From Massilia yuzhufengensis (lineage in GTDB: Bacteria; Pseudomonadota; Gammaproteobacteria; Burkholderiales; Burkholderiaceae_D): a stretch of DNA of 64,000 bases. The DNA lies in NCBI RefSeq assembly GCF_900112225.1, contig NZ_FOLD01000022.1:32740-96739 (forward strand), given 5' to 3'. The translations under genes were made by a program, and so were the position numbers. Positions 17,839-28,088 of this stretch are shown piece by piece; position 1 is the stretch's first letter, and each line of letters opens with the position of its first letter. A model generated the notes under the pieces. That model was given only the letters and a program-made list of their open reading frames with translations, searched no databases and had not been told where the DNA came from.

Positions 17839-19428
17839 TCACCGCTCCTTCTCTTCTTCCTTCTCGAGCTTCTGGCGCGCCTTCAGCTCGCGCTCGCGCG
17901 CATCGATGACGGCCTGGTCGTAGAACGACACGTCATTGGCCTTGCGCGCCAGGTCCAGCTGGGCCACGGCCGCCGGCAGCGCGCCGGCCACCACGTAGGA
18001 TTCGGCCAGCGCCATGTGCTGCAGGGCGATCCTGCCCTGCTTCGCATAGGCCTGCGCCAGCATGTCGTGCAGCTTCGGTTCTTCGCGATAGAGCTGGGTC
18101 TGCTCGCGCAGGTAGCGCGTGGCTTCCTCGACTTTGCCCGACGCGATCAGCGCCTCGCCGTACTGGCGGGCGATGGCGCGCGACAGCGGATAGCGCTGGC
18201 GCGCCGCATCGGCGTCCTTCACGGCCTGCTCCACCACGGCCGCCGGCTGGCCGGGCGCGAGCTTGATCTCGATCGCCAGGCCGTCGAACAGCAGGGCGCC
18301 ATCGCCCGCGCCGGCTTCGATGGAAAACACGCCCTCCTTCGGCTTCATGGTGGCGCGCGCCTTCTCGAGCCAGCTTTGGGCGTCGGCCACATTCCCCTGG
18401 CGCAGCGCCAGGAAGGCCAGTCCGTACTGGGCCCCGGCCTGCTGGTGGCGGTGGGTTTCCTTCAGCTGGGTCTCGAAGGCGTTTTTCGCGTCGCGCCGGC
18501 CGCTGACGGTTTCATCCTGCAGGATGCGGGCGCGGGCGCGCACCAGCTGGAAGTCGACATTGTCCACGCGCGGCTTGCGCGGGATCTCGCGGATGCGCGC
18601 CTGCATATCGGTGATGCGCTCGGCCGTCAGCGGGTGGCTGCTGAGGCTGGCCATGTGGGCCGGGATGTCGCCATACAGCTTGCTGGCGCTTTGCAGGCGC
18701 TTGAAGAATCCCACCATGCCGGTGGTGTCGTAGCCGCCCGCGCTCATGATCTGGAAACCGACCCGGTCGGCCTCGCGCTCGGCTTCGCGGCTGAAGTTCA
18801 GCTGGCGCTGCACGGCCAGGCCCTGCCCGCCCATCAGCACGCCCATCGCCGCATCGGGACTGGCCTTGGCGGCCAGCGCCGCCAGGATCATTGCCGCCAG
18901 CGGCAGCAGCACGTCCTGCTTCTGCTGCCCGAGCATGCGCGCGATGTGGCGCTGCGAGACGTGGCCGATCTCGTGCGACATCACGCCGGCCAGTTCGGAT
19001 TCGGTCTGGGCCGCCACCATCAGGCCGGTGTGCGCGCCGATGAAGCCGCCCGGCAGCGCGAACGCATTCAGGGCCGTGTCGCGCATCGCAAAAAAGAAGA
19101 AATCGGAATTGGTCTCGCCGCGCGCGCCGGGCACCGCCGTGACGAGAGCGCTGCCGAAGTTGTTCAGGTACTCGATGATCGGGTCATCGTCGAGGTAGGC
19201 GGGGTCGCGCCGCACGTCGCGCATGATCTCCTCGCCCAGTTTGCGCTCGACGATGGGCGACAGGTCGCCCCGCGCGGCGTCGCCGAGCGTGGGCAGGCGG
19301 GTGCTGTCGGGTTTGCGCAGCGGCGCGTCGGGCGCGGCCATGGCGCAGGCGGCCGCCGTGCACAGGGCAATGGCGGTCAAGGCAGGGCGCCAGCGGCGCG
19401 CCGATGCTGGGCGGGAGGCGGGTTTCAC
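17839..19428 (-). CDS. Periplasmic M48 metalloprotease with TPR domain (BepA-like)
   Basis: 529 residues. A signal peptide precedes an M48 peptidase domain with HEIGH (in [13 protein letters not shown], near residue 156) and a downstream Glu ligand in [12 protein letters not shown]. The C-terminal half is TPR-like ([22 protein letters not shown]). This layout matches BepA/YfgC, which supports or degrades outer-membrane proteins such as LptD at the BAM complex. The start is a GTG at 19428. It diverges from moaC across 77 bases. The last residues are Lys/Glu-rich (EKEEEKER). Confidence 0.93.
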   Translation of the reverse strand: MKPASRPASARRWRPALTAIALCTAAACAMAAPDAPLRKPDSTRLPTLGDAARGDLSPIVERKLGEEIMRDVRRDPAYLDDDPIIEYLNNFGSALVTAVPGARGETNSDFFFFAMRDTALNAFALPGGFIGAHTGLMVAAQTESELAGVMSHEIGHVSQRHIARMLGQQKQDVLLPLAAMILAALAAKASPDAAMGVLMGGQGLAVQRQLNFSREAEREADRVGFQIMSAGGYDTTGMVGFFKRLQSASKLYGDIPAHMASLSSHPLTAERITDMQARIREIPRKPRVDNVDFQLVRARARILQDETVSGRRDAKNAFETQLKETHRHQQAGAQYGLAFLALRQGNVADAQSWLEKARATMKPKEGVFSIEAGAGDGALLFDGLAIEIKLAPGQPAAVVEQAVKDADAARQRYPLSRAIARQYGEALIASGKVEEATRYLREQTQLYREEPKLHDMLAQAYAKQGRIALQHMALAESYVVAGALPAAVAQLDLARKANDVSFYDQAVIDARERELKARQKLEKEEEKER

Positions 19429-19505
19429 GATGCTATGATAACCCTATCCGCAGCCGGCTTGCAGCCGGGCGAAACACTTTGTTACCCCACCCATTCGACA
19501 GCACA

Positions 19506-19994
19506 ATGAGCACACCAGACCACCTGACCCACTTCGACGCCACTGGCCAGGCCCACATGGTCGACGTCGGCGCCAAGCAGGACACCCACCGCATCGCCGT
19601 CGCCGCCGGCACCATCCGCATGAAGCCGGAAACCCTGGCGCTGATCCAGTCAGGCAACGCGAAGAAAGGCGACGTGATCGGCATTGCCCGCATCGCCGCG
19701 ATCATGGCCGCCAAGCGCACCAGCGACCTGGTGCCGCTATGCCACCCGCTGCCGATCACCCGCGTCACGGTCGATTTCGAGCTCGACGCGCCGGCCTGCA
19801 GCGTGCATTGCCGCGCGCAGGTGGAAACTATCGGCAAGACCGGTGTGGAAATGGAAGCACTCACTGCGGTGCAGGTCGGCCTGCTGACGGTGTACGACAT
19901 GTGCAAGGCGGTCGACCGCGGCATGGTGATGACCAATGTGCGGGTACTGGAAAAGCATGGCGGCAAGAGCGGCGACTGGACCGCCGACCTGTAA
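19506..19994 (+). CDS. moaC: Cyclic pyranopterin monophosphate synthase
   Basis: Molybdenum cofactor biosynthesis: works with MoaA to convert GTP into cPMP. 162 residues. [29 protein letters not shown] and [22 protein letters not shown] are the MoaC signature, with catalytic Lys and His residues present. It is not linked to other moa genes here. Copy B of the palindromic-terminus element begins 50 bases after its stop codon. Confidence 0.97.
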   Translation: MSTPDHLTHFDATGQAHMVDVGAKQDTHRIAVAAGTIRMKPETLALIQSGNAKKGDVIGIARIAAIMAAKRTSDLVPLCHPLPITRVTVDFELDAPACSVHCRAQVETIGKTGVEMEALTAVQVGLLTVYDMCKAVDRGMVMTNVRVLEKHGGKSGDWTADL

Positions 19995-20043
19995 CGCATC
20001 GCCACTGCGCGTGTCTAGCTGCCGCCCCACGCCCAACTTCCAA

Positions 20044-20268
20044 CTTCGGGGTCAGGTCTGACATTTGGACACGAGCTTAGCCGTAACGAGAGGTTTTGCA
20101 CCGCTCGCGCCCGATTGCAAGCGCCAGCCCGGCCGCCAGCCGGTTGCCGGCCACATTCCCAATTCTCCGCTGCAAGCACCTGACCGCAACGCCTCTAGGT
20201 CGCCGTTATGCCATGTTTTCCGCAGCTAAAGCCGAGGCCGTGTCCAAATGTCAGACCTGACCCCGAAG
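20044..20268. repeat. Palindromic-terminus element, copy B
   Basis: Left end CTTCGGGGTCAGGTCTGACA through ACACG at 20073; right end from CGTGTCCAAATG at 20239 to CCCCGAAG at 20268. The core (about 165 bp) has no ORF and does not match the cores of copies A, C or D. It occupies most of the 350 bp between moaC and the S9 peptidase gene; the rest holds only the leader of the latter. Confidence 0.8.
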
Positions 20269-20344
20269 GTGGGGTGCATGGTAAATTGCTGGCCTGCGTG
20301 CGCGGCGCTCCTGCCGCGTGCCGACAAGATATCGAGGATGGAGA

Positions 20345-22417
20345 ATGAACAGTCGTTTGCTGAGTTTGTTACCTCTGGTTGCCGCGACCCTGGCTGCCAC
20401 CACTGCCATGGCCGCGCCGCGCGGGTTCACGGTGGAAGACCTGGTGAACATGGAACGGGTGGGCAGCCCGGCCGTGTCGCCGGACGCGAGCCGCGTCGTG
20501 TATACGGTGCGCAGCACGGACATGGAAAAGAACCGTGGCAATACCCAGTTGTGGATGGTCGATTTGCGCGCGGCCAAGCCGGTGCCGCAGCGGCTCACCA
20601 GCCACAGCACCAGCAGCACCGAACCGGAATGGTCGGCCTCGGGCGACGCCATCTATTTCCTGTCGACCCGCTCGGGCTCGTCGCAGGTGTGGCGCCTGCC
20701 GCTCGCCGGCGGCAAGGCCGATGGCGAGCCGGTCAAGGTGACCGACTTGCCGCTGGACGTGGAAAGCTTCCGCGTTTCCCCGAGCGGTGACCGGGTGGCG
20801 ATGAGCCTGTCGGTGTTCCGCGACTGCGCCGACCTCGCCTGCACGAAACAGCGCGCGGAGGCAAAGGAAAAGGACAAGGCCAGCGGCAAGCTGTACAACC
20901 GCCTGTTCGTGCGCCACTGGGATACCTGGAACGACCACCGCAACAATGTGCTGTTCTCGGCGCCGCTGGACGCCAGCGGCAAGCTCGGCGCGCCGGTCAG
21001 CCTGTCCGGCACGCTCGACGGCGACGTGCCCTCGAAGCCCTTCGGCGACCGCGAGGAGTTCCGCTTCAGCCCGGACGGCAAGAGCATCGTGTTCTCGGCG
21101 CGCATTGCGGGCAAGACCGAAGCCTGGTCGACCAACTTCGACCTGTACACGGTGCCGGCCGCAGGCGGCGCGGCGCCGCGCAACCTGACGACGGACAATG
21201 CGGCCTGGGACACCAAGGGCGTGTACTCGCCAGACGGCCGCACCCTGGCCTACCTGGCGATGGCGCGTCCCGGCTTCGAGGCCGACCGCTTCCAGATCAT
21301 GCTGATGGACGTGGCAAGCGGGCAAAAGCGCAAGCTGGCGGCCGACTGGGACCGCTCGGCCGGCAGCCTGCAGTGGCGCGCCGACGGCAAGGTGCTGATC
21401 GTCGATGCGGAAGACCTGGGCCAGCACCGCCTGTTCTCGATCGACGTCGCCAGCGGCAAGGTGGCGGCGCTGACCGACAAGGGCGCGATCGGCGCGTTCG
21501 ATGTGCGCGGCGATACCGTCGCCTATACCCTGGCCAACCTGGCCTCCGGCGCGCAGCTGTTCTCGCAGAAACTGGGCGGCCAGGCCGCGCAACTGACCAA
21601 CCTGAACGCCGAACGCCTGGCCGACGTGCGCTGGGGCCAGTACGAGCAGTTCAGCTTCAAGGGCGCCAATGGCGACACCGTGTACGGCCACGTGATGCAG
21701 CCCTGGAATGCCGAACCGGGCAAGAAATACCCGGTCGCCTTCCTGGTGCACGGCGGCCCGCAGGGCAGCTTCGGCAACGGCTGGAGCTACCGCTGGAATC
21801 CGCAGGTGTATGCGGGCGCCGGCTATGCCACCGTGTTCATCGATTTCCATGGCTCGACCGGCTACGGCCAGAAGTTCACCGATTCGATCAGCGGCGACTG
21901 GGGCGGCAAGCCGCTCGAAGACTTGCGCAAGGGCCTGGATGCGGCGGTGAAGAAATTCCCGTGGCTCGACCGCGGCCGCAGCTGCGCCCTCGGCGCCTCC
22001 TACGGCGGCTACATGATGAACTGGATCGCGGGCAACTGGAACGACGGCTTCCGCTGCCTGGTGAACCATGACGGCGTGTTCGATTCGCGCGGCATGGCCT
22101 ACTCGACCGAGGAACAGTGGTTCACCGACTGGGAAAACGGCGGCGCCTATTTCGCGGTGCCGAACAACCACGAGAAGTTCAACCCGGTCCACCACGTGAA
22201 CAAGTGGAAGACGCCGATGCTGGTGATCCAGGGCGACCTCGATTTCCGCATCCCGACCGCGCAGGCCCTGTCGACCTTCACCGCGCTGCAGCGCAAGGGC
22301 ATCGACAGCCAGCTCCTGGTGTTCCCGGACGAGAATCACTGGGTGCTCAAGCCGGCCAATTCGCTGCAGTGGCATCACACCGTGATCGACTGGCTCGATC
22401 GCCACACGAAGCAATAA
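20345..22417 (+). CDS. Exported S9-family prolyl oligopeptidase
   Basis: 690 residues with an N-terminal signal peptide (MNSRLLSLLPLVAATLAATTAMAA). A beta-propeller made of WD40-like PD40 repeats (RFSPDGKSIVF, VYSPDGRTLAY) precedes the catalytic alpha/beta hydrolase domain, with Ser in GASYGGYMMNW, Asp in GDLDFRIP and His in DENHW. This is a DPP4/acylaminoacyl-peptidase-like exopeptidase acting in the periplasm or outside. The ATG at 20345 has GAGGA upstream and yields the signal peptide; the open frame from 20318 does not. A double terminator follows. Confidence 0.94.
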   Translation: MNSRLLSLLPLVAATLAATTAMAAPRGFTVEDLVNMERVGSPAVSPDASRVVYTVRSTDMEKNRGNTQLWMVDLRAAKPVPQRLTSHSTSSTEPEWSASGDAIYFLSTRSGSSQVWRLPLAGGKADGEPVKVTDLPLDVESFRVSPSGDRVAMSLSVFRDCADLACTKQRAEAKEKDKASGKLYNRLFVRHWDTWNDHRNNVLFSAPLDASGKLGAPVSLSGTLDGDVPSKPFGDREEFRFSPDGKSIVFSARIAGKTEAWSTNFDLYTVPAAGGAAPRNLTTDNAAWDTKGVYSPDGRTLAYLAMARPGFEADRFQIMLMDVASGQKRKLAADWDRSAGSLQWRADGKVLIVDAEDLGQHRLFSIDVASGKVAALTDKGAIGAFDVRGDTVAYTLANLASGAQLFSQKLGGQAAQLTNLNAERLADVRWGQYEQFSFKGANGDTVYGHVMQPWNAEPGKKYPVAFLVHGGPQGSFGNGWSYRWNPQVYAGAGYATVFIDFHGSTGYGQKFTDSISGDWGGKPLEDLRKGLDAAVKKFPWLDRGRSCALGASYGGYMMNWIAGNWNDGFRCLVNHDGVFDSRGMAYSTEEQWFTDWENGGAYFAVPNNHEKFNPVHHVNKWKTPMLVIQGDLDFRIPTAQALSTFTALQRKGIDSQLLVFPDENHWVLKPANSLQWHHTVIDWLDRHTKQ

Positions 22418-22421
22418 TGCA

Positions 22422-22445
22422 AACGCCCCGCGGCAGCGGGGCGTT
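22422..22445 (+). terminator. First hairpin after the S9 peptidase gene
   Basis: AACGCCCCGC/GCGGGGCGTT stem starting 4 bases after the stop codon; no T run beyond the stem. Confidence 0.6.
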
Positions 22446-22460
22446 CCGGACCAGCAAAGC

Positions 22461-22490
22461 AAAAGAGACCGCCTTGGCGGTCTCTTTTTA
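22461..22490. terminator. Bidirectional intrinsic terminator between S9 peptidase and pilA
   Basis: AAAAGAGACCGCC and GGCGGTCTCTTTT form a 13-bp stem with a 2-nt loop; the T run on one strand and the A run (T on the other) flank it. It serves both convergent genes. Confidence 0.88.
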
Positions 22491-22507
22491 CTGACGCGGT
22501 GCTGCTA

Positions 22508-22960
22508 TTATTCAGCGGTGCAACCGGTTGGCATGAACTTGTCGTCCTCGTTGAAGCCGGTAGCGACGCAGCGGTAGGTGCCGGCGGCTGCGCGGTGCAG
22601 GGCGATGGTCGGAGCGTCGCCCAGGCGGCCTGGATTCTTGATGGTGCAGGTCAGGACGGCGGTGTCTTCGCCTGGGACAGCGGCTGCGACTTCGCAGTTG
22701 GCGGTGTCGGCAGCCAGGCCCGACTTGGTCAGGTATTCAGCGGCATCAGTCGTCTTGCCTTCGACCACAGCCATTTCGTAACCGGTCTTGCCCGAAGCGA
22801 TCTCGCCGTAAGCAGCGCCAGCCTTGGTCTTGGCGATGTAATCCTGGTACGCCGGGATGGCGACAGCAGCCAGGATACCGATGATGGCGACGACGATCAT
22901 CAGTTCGATCAGGGTGAAGCCGCCTTGGGCTTTTTTGGTTTGCATTTGCTTGAAGTTCAT
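22508..22960 (-). CDS. pilA: Type IV major pilin
   Basis: A 150-residue prepilin. The leader [14 protein letters not shown] is cut before Phe15; the mature protein begins [20 protein letters not shown] with the essential Glu5. The C-terminal half has the Cys pair that usually closes the D-region loop (CVATGFN...PTGCTAE), plus another pair (NCEVAAA and LTCTIKN). It assembles into type IV pili for adhesion, twitching or DNA uptake. It is a single gene with its own terminator and a sigma-54 promoter upstream, as expected for PilSR-controlled pilins. Confidence 0.95.
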   Translation of the reverse strand: MNFKQMQTKKAQGGFTLIELMIVVAIIGILAAVAIPAYQDYIAKTKAGAAYGEIASGKTGYEMAVVEGKTTDAAEYLTKSGLAADTANCEVAAAVPGEDTAVLTCTIKNPGRLGDAPTIALHRAAAGTYRCVATGFNEDDKFMPTGCTAE

Positions 22961-23023
22961 TTTGTCTCTCCAGGTGGTAGTCGGGGGTGATTGGGTTACT
23001 GCTTGTTGCCACGCTTTCTTATA

Positions 23024-23039
23024 TGCAAGCGGTGTGCCA
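23024..23039 (-). promoter_or_regulatory. Sigma-54 promoter of pilA
   Basis: On the reverse strand TGGCACACCGCTTGCA matches the -24/-12 consensus TGGCAC-N5-TTGCW exactly. It lies about 64 bp upstream of the pilA start, predicting a 5' UTR of about 50 nt. Confidence 0.88.
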
Positions 23040-23111
23040 GCCCCAAAAATGCTGATTTTATTAGTGCGGAGCTAACAAAACGGCGTGCCAGGACAAGTTT
23101 CGGCTTGATTG

Positions 23112-23180
23112 GTGACAAAATTTGTCACTGGAGACCAGCAAATTTTGTCAGGCGAATAGTTTACGTAACGCAATTTGTCA
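23112..23180 (-). promoter_or_regulatory. PilR-like upstream activating repeats
   Basis: TTTGTCA appears at 23121-23127, 23144-23150 and 23174-23180; the first is half of the palindrome GTGACAAAATTTGTCAC (23112-23128). They lie 75-155 bp upstream of the -24 element, the usual enhancer distance, and contain the TGTC core reported for PilR sites in Pseudomonas. Assignment to PilR is inference. Confidence 0.6.
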
Positions 23181-23231
23181 GGTGCGGACGAAAAGTGCCG
23201 ACCTGGCGCTGGCATGCGATATGTCCAGACG

Positions 23232-23257
23232 AAAAAAGGGGAGCCTCGGCTCCCCTT
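23232..23257 (-). terminator. Intrinsic terminator of sucCD
   Basis: On the reverse strand AAGGGGAGCC/GGCTCCCCTT pairs with a 2-nt loop and is followed by TTTTTTC, about 26 bases after the sucD stop. Confidence 0.9.
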
Positions 23258-23282
23258 CTCCCTCACTACCAGATCGCCAGTA

Positions 23283-24164
23283 TTACAGCATGGCCTTGAG
23301 CAGGCGTGCCATTTCCGACGGGTTCTTGGTGGCCTTGATGCCGCACTCTTCCATGATGTCCAGCTTGGCTTGCGCGGTATCTGCGCCGCCCGAGATCAGC
23401 GCGCCGGCGTGGCCCATGCGCTTGCCCGGTGGAGCGGTGACACCAGCGATGAAGCAAACCACCGGCTTCTTCATGTTGTCCTTGATCCAATAGGCAGCAT
23501 TGCCTTCGTCCGGACCGCCGATTTCGCCGATCATGATGACCGCGTCGGTATCAGGATCGTCGTTGAACATCTTCATGACGTCGATGTGCTTCAGGCCGTT
23601 GATCGGGTCGCCGCCGATGCCCACTGCCGACGATTGGCCCAGGCCCAGTGCGGTCAGCTGGCCGACTGCTTCATAGGTCAGGGTGCCCGAACGCGACACG
23701 ACGCCGATACGGCCCTTCTTGTGGATGTGGCCCGGCATGATGCCGATCTTGATTTCGTCCGGGGTGATCAGGCCTGGGCAGTTCGGGCCCAGCAGCAGGG
23801 TCTTCGAGCCGGCTTTGGCCATGCGGTCCTTCAGGGCCATCATGTCGCGGACTGGAATGCCTTCGGTGATGCAGATCGCCAGGTCCAGGTCGGCTTCGAC
23901 AGCTTCCCAGATTGCGGCGGCTGCGCCTGCCGGCGGCACGTAGATCACCGACACGTTGGCGCCGGTAGCGGCCTTGGCTTCCGTGACGTTGGCGTAGATC
24001 GGGATGCCTTCGAAATCTTCGCCGGCCTTCTTCGGGTTCACGCCTGCGACGAAGGCAGCTTTGCCGTTCGCGTAGTCGCGGCACATACGGGTATGGAACT
24101 GACCGGTCTTGCCGGTGATACCCTGGGTGATGACTTTAGTATCTTTGTTGATCAGGATCGACAT
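23283..24164 (-). CDS. sucD: Succinyl-CoA synthetase subunit alpha
   Basis: 293 residues. TCA-cycle ligase interconverting succinyl-CoA and succinate with ATP/GTP formation. The N-terminal CoA-binding Rossmann domain carries GITGKTGQFH, and the phospho-His lies in GKRMGHAGALI near residue 247. It follows sucC by 15 bases with an AAGGAA ribosome site. Operon sucC-sucD, ending at an intrinsic terminator. Confidence 0.98.
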   Translation of the reverse strand: MSILINKDTKVITQGITGKTGQFHTRMCRDYANGKAAFVAGVNPKKAGEDFEGIPIYANVTEAKAATGANVSVIYVPPAGAAAAIWEAVEADLDLAICITEGIPVRDMMALKDRMAKAGSKTLLLGPNCPGLITPDEIKIGIMPGHIHKKGRIGVVSRSGTLTYEAVGQLTALGLGQSSAVGIGGDPINGLKHIDVMKMFNDDPDTDAVIMIGEIGGPDEGNAAYWIKDNMKKPVVCFIAGVTAPPGKRMGHAGALISGGADTAQAKLDIMEECGIKATKNPSEMARLLKAML

Positions 24165-24179
24165 TTGTTTATTCCTTAA

Positions 24180-25349
24180 TTAGGCTTGACCAGCTGCAGC
24201 GGCGACGACGGCCTTGGCTGCATCTTCCATCGTATCGGCGGCGATGATCGGCAGGCCGGAGTCGGCCAGCATCTTCTTGCCCAGGTCTTCGTTGGTGCCC
24301 TTCATGCGCACGACCAGCGGCACCTGCAGCGACACGGCCTTCGATGCGGTGATCACGCCTTCGGCGATCACGTCGCAGCGCATGATGCCGCCGAAGATGT
24401 TGACCAGGATGGCTTTCAGGCCAGGGTTCTTCAGCATGATCTTGAATGCTTCGGTGACTTTCTCAGCCGTCGCACCGCCGCCCACGTCCAGGAAGTTGGC
24501 CGGCTCGCCGCCGAACAGCTTGATGGTGTCCATGGTGGCCATGGCCAGGCCGGCGCCGTTCACGAGGCAGCCGATGTTGCCGTCCAGCGAGATGTAGGCG
24601 AGGTCGAACTTCGATGCTTCGACTTCGGCTGGATCTTCTTCGTCCAGGTCGCGGTAGGCGACGATTTCTGGCTGGCGGTACAGCGCGTTCGAGTCGAAGT
24701 TGAACTTCGCGTCGAGGGCGATGACCTTGCCCGAACCGGTCAGGATCAGCGGGTTGATTTCAGCCAGCGACGAATCGGTTTCCCAGTATGCCTTGTACAG
24801 GCCTTTCAGTTGGGTGCGGGCGTCGGCCAGCGATTCGGCAGGCACGCCGATCTTGGTCGAGATGTCGTCCGCTTCGGCGTCGGTCAGGCCGACGGCCGGA
24901 TCGATCGCGATCGAGTGGATTTTTTCCGGGTTGCTGTGTGCGACTTCTTCGATGTCCATGCCGCCTTCCGACGAGGCCATCAGCACGACGCGCTGCGAGA
25001 TGCGGTCGGTGACCATCGAGACGTACAGTTCTTTCTTGATGTCCGCGCCTTCTTCGACCAGCAGGCGGCGCACTTTCTGGCCCTCAGGACCAGTCTGGTG
25101 CGTGATGAGCTGCATGCCCATGATCTGTTCTGCGTATTCGCGCACTTGCTCCAGCGACTTGGCAACCTTCACGCCGCCGCCTTTGCCGCGACCGCCAGCA
25201 TGGATCTGCGCCTTGACGACCCAGACCGGGCCGCCCAGCTCTTCAGCGGCCTTGACCGCTTCGTCGACCGACATGCACGGAATGCCGCGCGGAACGGTCA
25301 CTCCGAATTTTCGGAGGATTTCTTTGCCCTGATACTCATGGATTTTCAT
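24180..25349 (-). CDS. sucC: Succinyl-CoA synthetase subunit beta
   Basis: 389 residues. An ATP-grasp domain ([16 protein letters not shown] at the start; [18 protein letters not shown] near residues 44-61) and the C-terminal ligase domain with [10 protein letters not shown]. Binds the nucleotide and succinate and pairs with SucD. GAAGGGAAG lies upstream of the ATG. First gene of sucCD. Confidence 0.98.
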   Translation of the reverse strand: MKIHEYQGKEILRKFGVTVPRGIPCMSVDEAVKAAEELGGPVWVVKAQIHAGGRGKGGGVKVAKSLEQVREYAEQIMGMQLITHQTGPEGQKVRRLLVEEGADIKKELYVSMVTDRISQRVVLMASSEGGMDIEEVAHSNPEKIHSIAIDPAVGLTDAEADDISTKIGVPAESLADARTQLKGLYKAYWETDSSLAEINPLILTGSGKVIALDAKFNFDSNALYRQPEIVAYRDLDEEDPAEVEASKFDLAYISLDGNIGCLVNGAGLAMATMDTIKLFGGEPANFLDVGGGATAEKVTEAFKIMLKNPGLKAILVNIFGGIMRCDVIAEGVITASKAVSLQVPLVVRMKGTNEDLGKKMLADSGLPIIAADTMEDAAKAVVAAAAGQA

Positions 25350-25417
25350 GCTGGCTTCCCTTCTTCTATGACTGAATTAGAAACGATTGAACTGCAAAAT
25401 AGACAAAACAACGAATG

Positions 25418-25993
25418 CTAACCCGCGACGGCTTTGATCGACCAGCGGGGATAGTAAGTGGCCACGGCCGGTCCGTCGCTGCGCAATGCATGGCAACGGT
25501 CGAGCTCGAAGGGCCGTTCGACCGAGCGGGCATGGTCATTCGCGTCGGCATTGCCGCGGTCGTCGAACACGTCGTCGGCGAAGGCTTGCAGCGCTGCGGT
25601 GGGCAGCACCTGGGCCAATTCGGTCAGGTGGGTACACCCAAGCACGCCGGACAGGCGGTCCTTGAGGTGCAGCCGGAAATGCTTCATCAGTGACAGACCG
25701 ACCAGCTTCTTGTAGGCTGGGACTATCGTCTCACAAAAACCGGGATACGGAACGGCATCGGACGCGGCTTCGGCGTCCACGATCGTCAGCTGGCGGTCGA
25801 TGGTGACGCGCAGCTTGAGGTCGTGCACCGGGAGGCCACCGGCGCGGAGGCCGGAGGCGAGCGGGATGTCACGGGTTTTGACGTCGCGGATACTGGCGTC
25901 CAGATCCCACAGGCCATCATCGCGCGCGAAGGCTTCGACGGTGATGGCGCGCGTATGCCGGAGCGAGCGCGATACGGGAGGAGACAGGGGCAT
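25418..25993 (-). CDS. DUF2889-family protein
   Basis: 191 residues from the ATG at 25993 (an upstream TTG is possible). It matches the DUF2889 pattern: an N-terminal stretch with the dipeptide-rich core RAITVEAFARDDGLWDLDASIRD, a middle region with LRVTIDRQLTIVDAEA, and the motif LSGVLGCTHLTEL near residue 118 with conserved Cys and His. Cytoplasmic by prediction. Function unknown in the family. It lies 68 bases upstream of sucC in the same direction and might be its leader gene. Confidence 0.85.
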   Translation of the reverse strand: MPLSPPVSRSLRHTRAITVEAFARDDGLWDLDASIRDVKTRDIPLASGLRAGGLPVHDLKLRVTIDRQLTIVDAEAASDAVPYPGFCETIVPAYKKLVGLSLMKHFRLHLKDRLSGVLGCTHLTELAQVLPTAALQAFADDVFDDRGNADANDHARSVERPFELDRCHALRSDGPAVATYYPRWSIKAVAG

Positions 25994-26408
25994 AAAAACC
26001 AATGCCGCTTGCGCGGCGGTTAGTGGTGCAGCCAGTGTGCTGTATGCACGTTGCCGTAGCTTCTACGACAACAACCGCTCATGCGGCGCTGCTTAAACCG
26101 TGAAAGTTTAGCACAGCGGGTTGTCGGTTGCACTGCAACATGGCCTATTTTGGGGAGCCAGGGAGTGATCGGCGAGGGATTCTTACCAAGTGGTCAATAT
26201 TCCAATCGCATATTGACGCTGCCCGCCCATCATCAGGTGGCGGTAAACGGACAGCGCCAGCGCGCAGCGCCATCGCCCGTTGAGGAATATGCCGAAGCAT
26301 ATCGGGGATGACGCTCCGCGCTGGCGCCGGAGCAGCCTGCCGGATGGCAGGCTTGACAACAATACCATTCATACACGACCGTCTTGGCCGGACCACGACC
26401 GCCAGGCC
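25994..26408. other. 415-bp gap between recX and the DUF2889 gene, no gene recognised
   Basis: No convincing ORF with a ribosome site on either strand. A short hairpin GCCTGCCggatGGCAGGC lies at 26335-26352 without a T run; it may mark the end of the recA-recX transcript. The rest presumably holds the promoter of the DUF2889 gene. No repeat family was recognised here. Confidence 0.5.
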
Positions 26409-26867
26409 TCAGAACTCGTCGTCGTCCGGGCCGCCCTTCATGGCCACCCGGGCGGCGCGCTGCGAAAAGCCGCGCTGCAGCAGGAAACGCATCTGCTTGG
26501 CACGCTCGGCGGCGTCCAGCGCCACGGCGCCGAACTTGCGCTGCCAGACTTCGGTGGCGCGAGCGATTTCACTGTCGCTCAGGCTTGCTTTGATGTCGTC
26601 CAGCGCTTCACCTTTGAGGCCGTGGCTTTGCAGCTCGGCCATCACACGGCTGTTGCCGAAGCGTGCGGCGCGCCGGTTGACGAGCGACTCGGCAAACCGT
26701 TCCTGCGACAGCCAGTTGTTCTTTTCAAGGAAATCCAGGAGGGCTTCCACGTCGTCGCCCTCCTCGGCATAACGGCCCAGCTTGCGGCCCAGCTCGAGCC
26801 GGCTGTGTTCGCGCATCGACAGATAGCGAAGCGCGCGTCCTTTCAGGCTGAGCTGGGGTGCCCGCAT
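26409..26867 (-). CDS. recX: Regulatory protein RecX
   Basis: A 152-residue RecA modulator that caps and disassembles RecA filaments. Three-helix repeats are visible, with [19 protein letters not shown] in the first and a C-terminal [13 protein letters not shown]. It starts 10 bases after the recA stop, so the pair is co-transcribed and SOS-controlled from the recA promoter. Confidence 0.95.
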   Translation of the reverse strand: MRAPQLSLKGRALRYLSMREHSRLELGRKLGRYAEEGDDVEALLDFLEKNNWLSQERFAESLVNRRAARFGNSRVMAELQSHGLKGEALDDIKASLSDSEIARATEVWQRKFGAVALDAAERAKQMRFLLQRGFSQRAARVAMKGGPDDDEF

Positions 26868-26877
26868 GTGCTAGCGA

Positions 26878-27963
26878 TTACTCGCCGACGGCCTGCAGCT
26901 TCGGCTTGCCGCCGTCTTCGCCGGCAACGACCAGTGCTGGCGGCAATTCACGCACGCCCAGGGCGCTACGGACCTTGTTCTCGATTTCGCGCGCCAGTGC
27001 CGGACGGTCCTTGAGGAACTGGCGGGCGTTATCCTTGCCCTGGCCGATGCGCTCGCCGTTATAGCTGTACCACGAGCCCGACTTCTCGACGATCTTGTTG
27101 TCGGCGCCCAGGTCCAGGATTTCGCCTTCGCGCGACGTGCCTTCTCCATAAAGGATGTCGAAGTGCGCTTCCTTGAATGGCGGAGCGATCTTGTTCTTGA
27201 CGACCTTGACCTTGGTTTCGTTACCGATGACTTCGTCACCCGACTTGATCGAACCGGTACGGCGGATGTCCAGGCGCACGGAGGCGTAGAACTTCAGCGC
27301 GTTACCGCCGGTCGTGGTTTCCGGGCTGCCGAACATCACGCCGATTTTCATGCGGATCTGGTTGATGAAGATGACCAGGGTATTGGTGCGGTTGATCGAG
27401 CCGGTGAGCTTGCGCAGCGCCTGGGACATCAGGCGTGCCTGCAGGCCCGGGAGCGAGTCGCCCATGTCGCCTTCGATCTCGGCGCGCGGGGTCAGTGCCG
27501 CCACCGAGTCGATGACCACCAGGTCGACCGAACCCGAACGCACCAGGGCGTCGGTGATTTCGAGGGCCTGTTCGCCGGTGTCCGGCTGCGAGATCAGCAG
27601 CTCGGACAGGTTGATGCCCAGCTTTTGCGCGTAGCCGACGTCGAGCGCGTGCTCGGCGTCGATGAAGGCGCAGGTGCCGCCCAGCTTTTGCATTTGCGCG
27701 ATGGTCTGCAGCGTGAGCGTGGTCTTGCCCGACGATTCAGGACCGTAGATCTCGACGATACGGCCGCGCGGCAGGCCACCGACGCCCAGCGCGATGTCCA
27801 GCCCCAGCGAGCCGGTGGAAACAGTTTGCACTTCCTCGACCGGCGTATTCGCATCCATGCGCATCACCGAGCCTTTGCCGAACTGCTTTTCAATTTGCGC
27901 CAGGGCAGCGGCCAGCGCCTTGCCCTTTTCAGCGGCGTTTACTGCGGTTTTTTTGTCGTCCAT
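26878..27963 (-). CDS. recA: Recombinase A
   Basis: 361 residues. Strand exchange, and the co-protease for LexA cleavage. Walker [14 protein letters not shown] near residue 74, DNA-binding loop L2 [16 protein letters not shown], and MAW-type region all intact. It has a short acidic/polar tail ([10 protein letters not shown]). Upstream on the reverse strand lie two LexA-type operators in a tandem duplication, indicating SOS control. Followed by recX. Confidence 0.98.
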   Translation of the reverse strand: MDDKKTAVNAAEKGKALAAALAQIEKQFGKGSVMRMDANTPVEEVQTVSTGSLGLDIALGVGGLPRGRIVEIYGPESSGKTTLTLQTIAQMQKLGGTCAFIDAEHALDVGYAQKLGINLSELLISQPDTGEQALEITDALVRSGSVDLVVIDSVAALTPRAEIEGDMGDSLPGLQARLMSQALRKLTGSINRTNTLVIFINQIRMKIGVMFGSPETTTGGNALKFYASVRLDIRRTGSIKSGDEVIGNETKVKVVKNKIAPPFKEAHFDILYGEGTSREGEILDLGADNKIVEKSGSWYSYNGERIGQGKDNARQFLKDRPALAREIENKVRSALGVRELPPALVVAGEDGGKPKLQAVGE

Positions 27964-28023
27964 GGTGTACTTTCAGCTGTGGAGTAGGCAAGGTAGGGGC
28001 GCTACCGCGCAAATCAAGGTCAC

Positions 28024-28043
28024 TACTGTATAAAAACTCAGTG
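28024..28043. promoter_or_regulatory. LexA operator 1 of recA
   Basis: TACTGTATAAAAACTCAGTG follows the SOS-box pattern TACTG-N10-CAGTA with one mismatch in the outer half-sites. It ends about 60 bp upstream of the recA start. Confidence 0.8.
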
Positions 28044-28068
28044 GTTCTTGCAAGCGAAATCAAGCCAC

Positions 28069-28088
28069 TACTGTATATAAATCCAGTA
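28069..28088. promoter_or_regulatory. LexA operator 2 of recA
   Basis: TACTGTATATAAATCCAGTA has perfect TACTG/CAGTA arms and matches the E. coli SOS-box consensus at 17 or more of 20 positions. It lies 45 bp upstream of operator 1 and might also affect the divergent response-regulator gene. Confidence 0.88.

Noticed and set aside
26335..26352. GCCTGCC/GGCAGGC hairpin as the recA-recX terminator
   Set aside because: Lies 57 bases beyond the recX stop and has no T run on that strand; too weak to call as a terminator.
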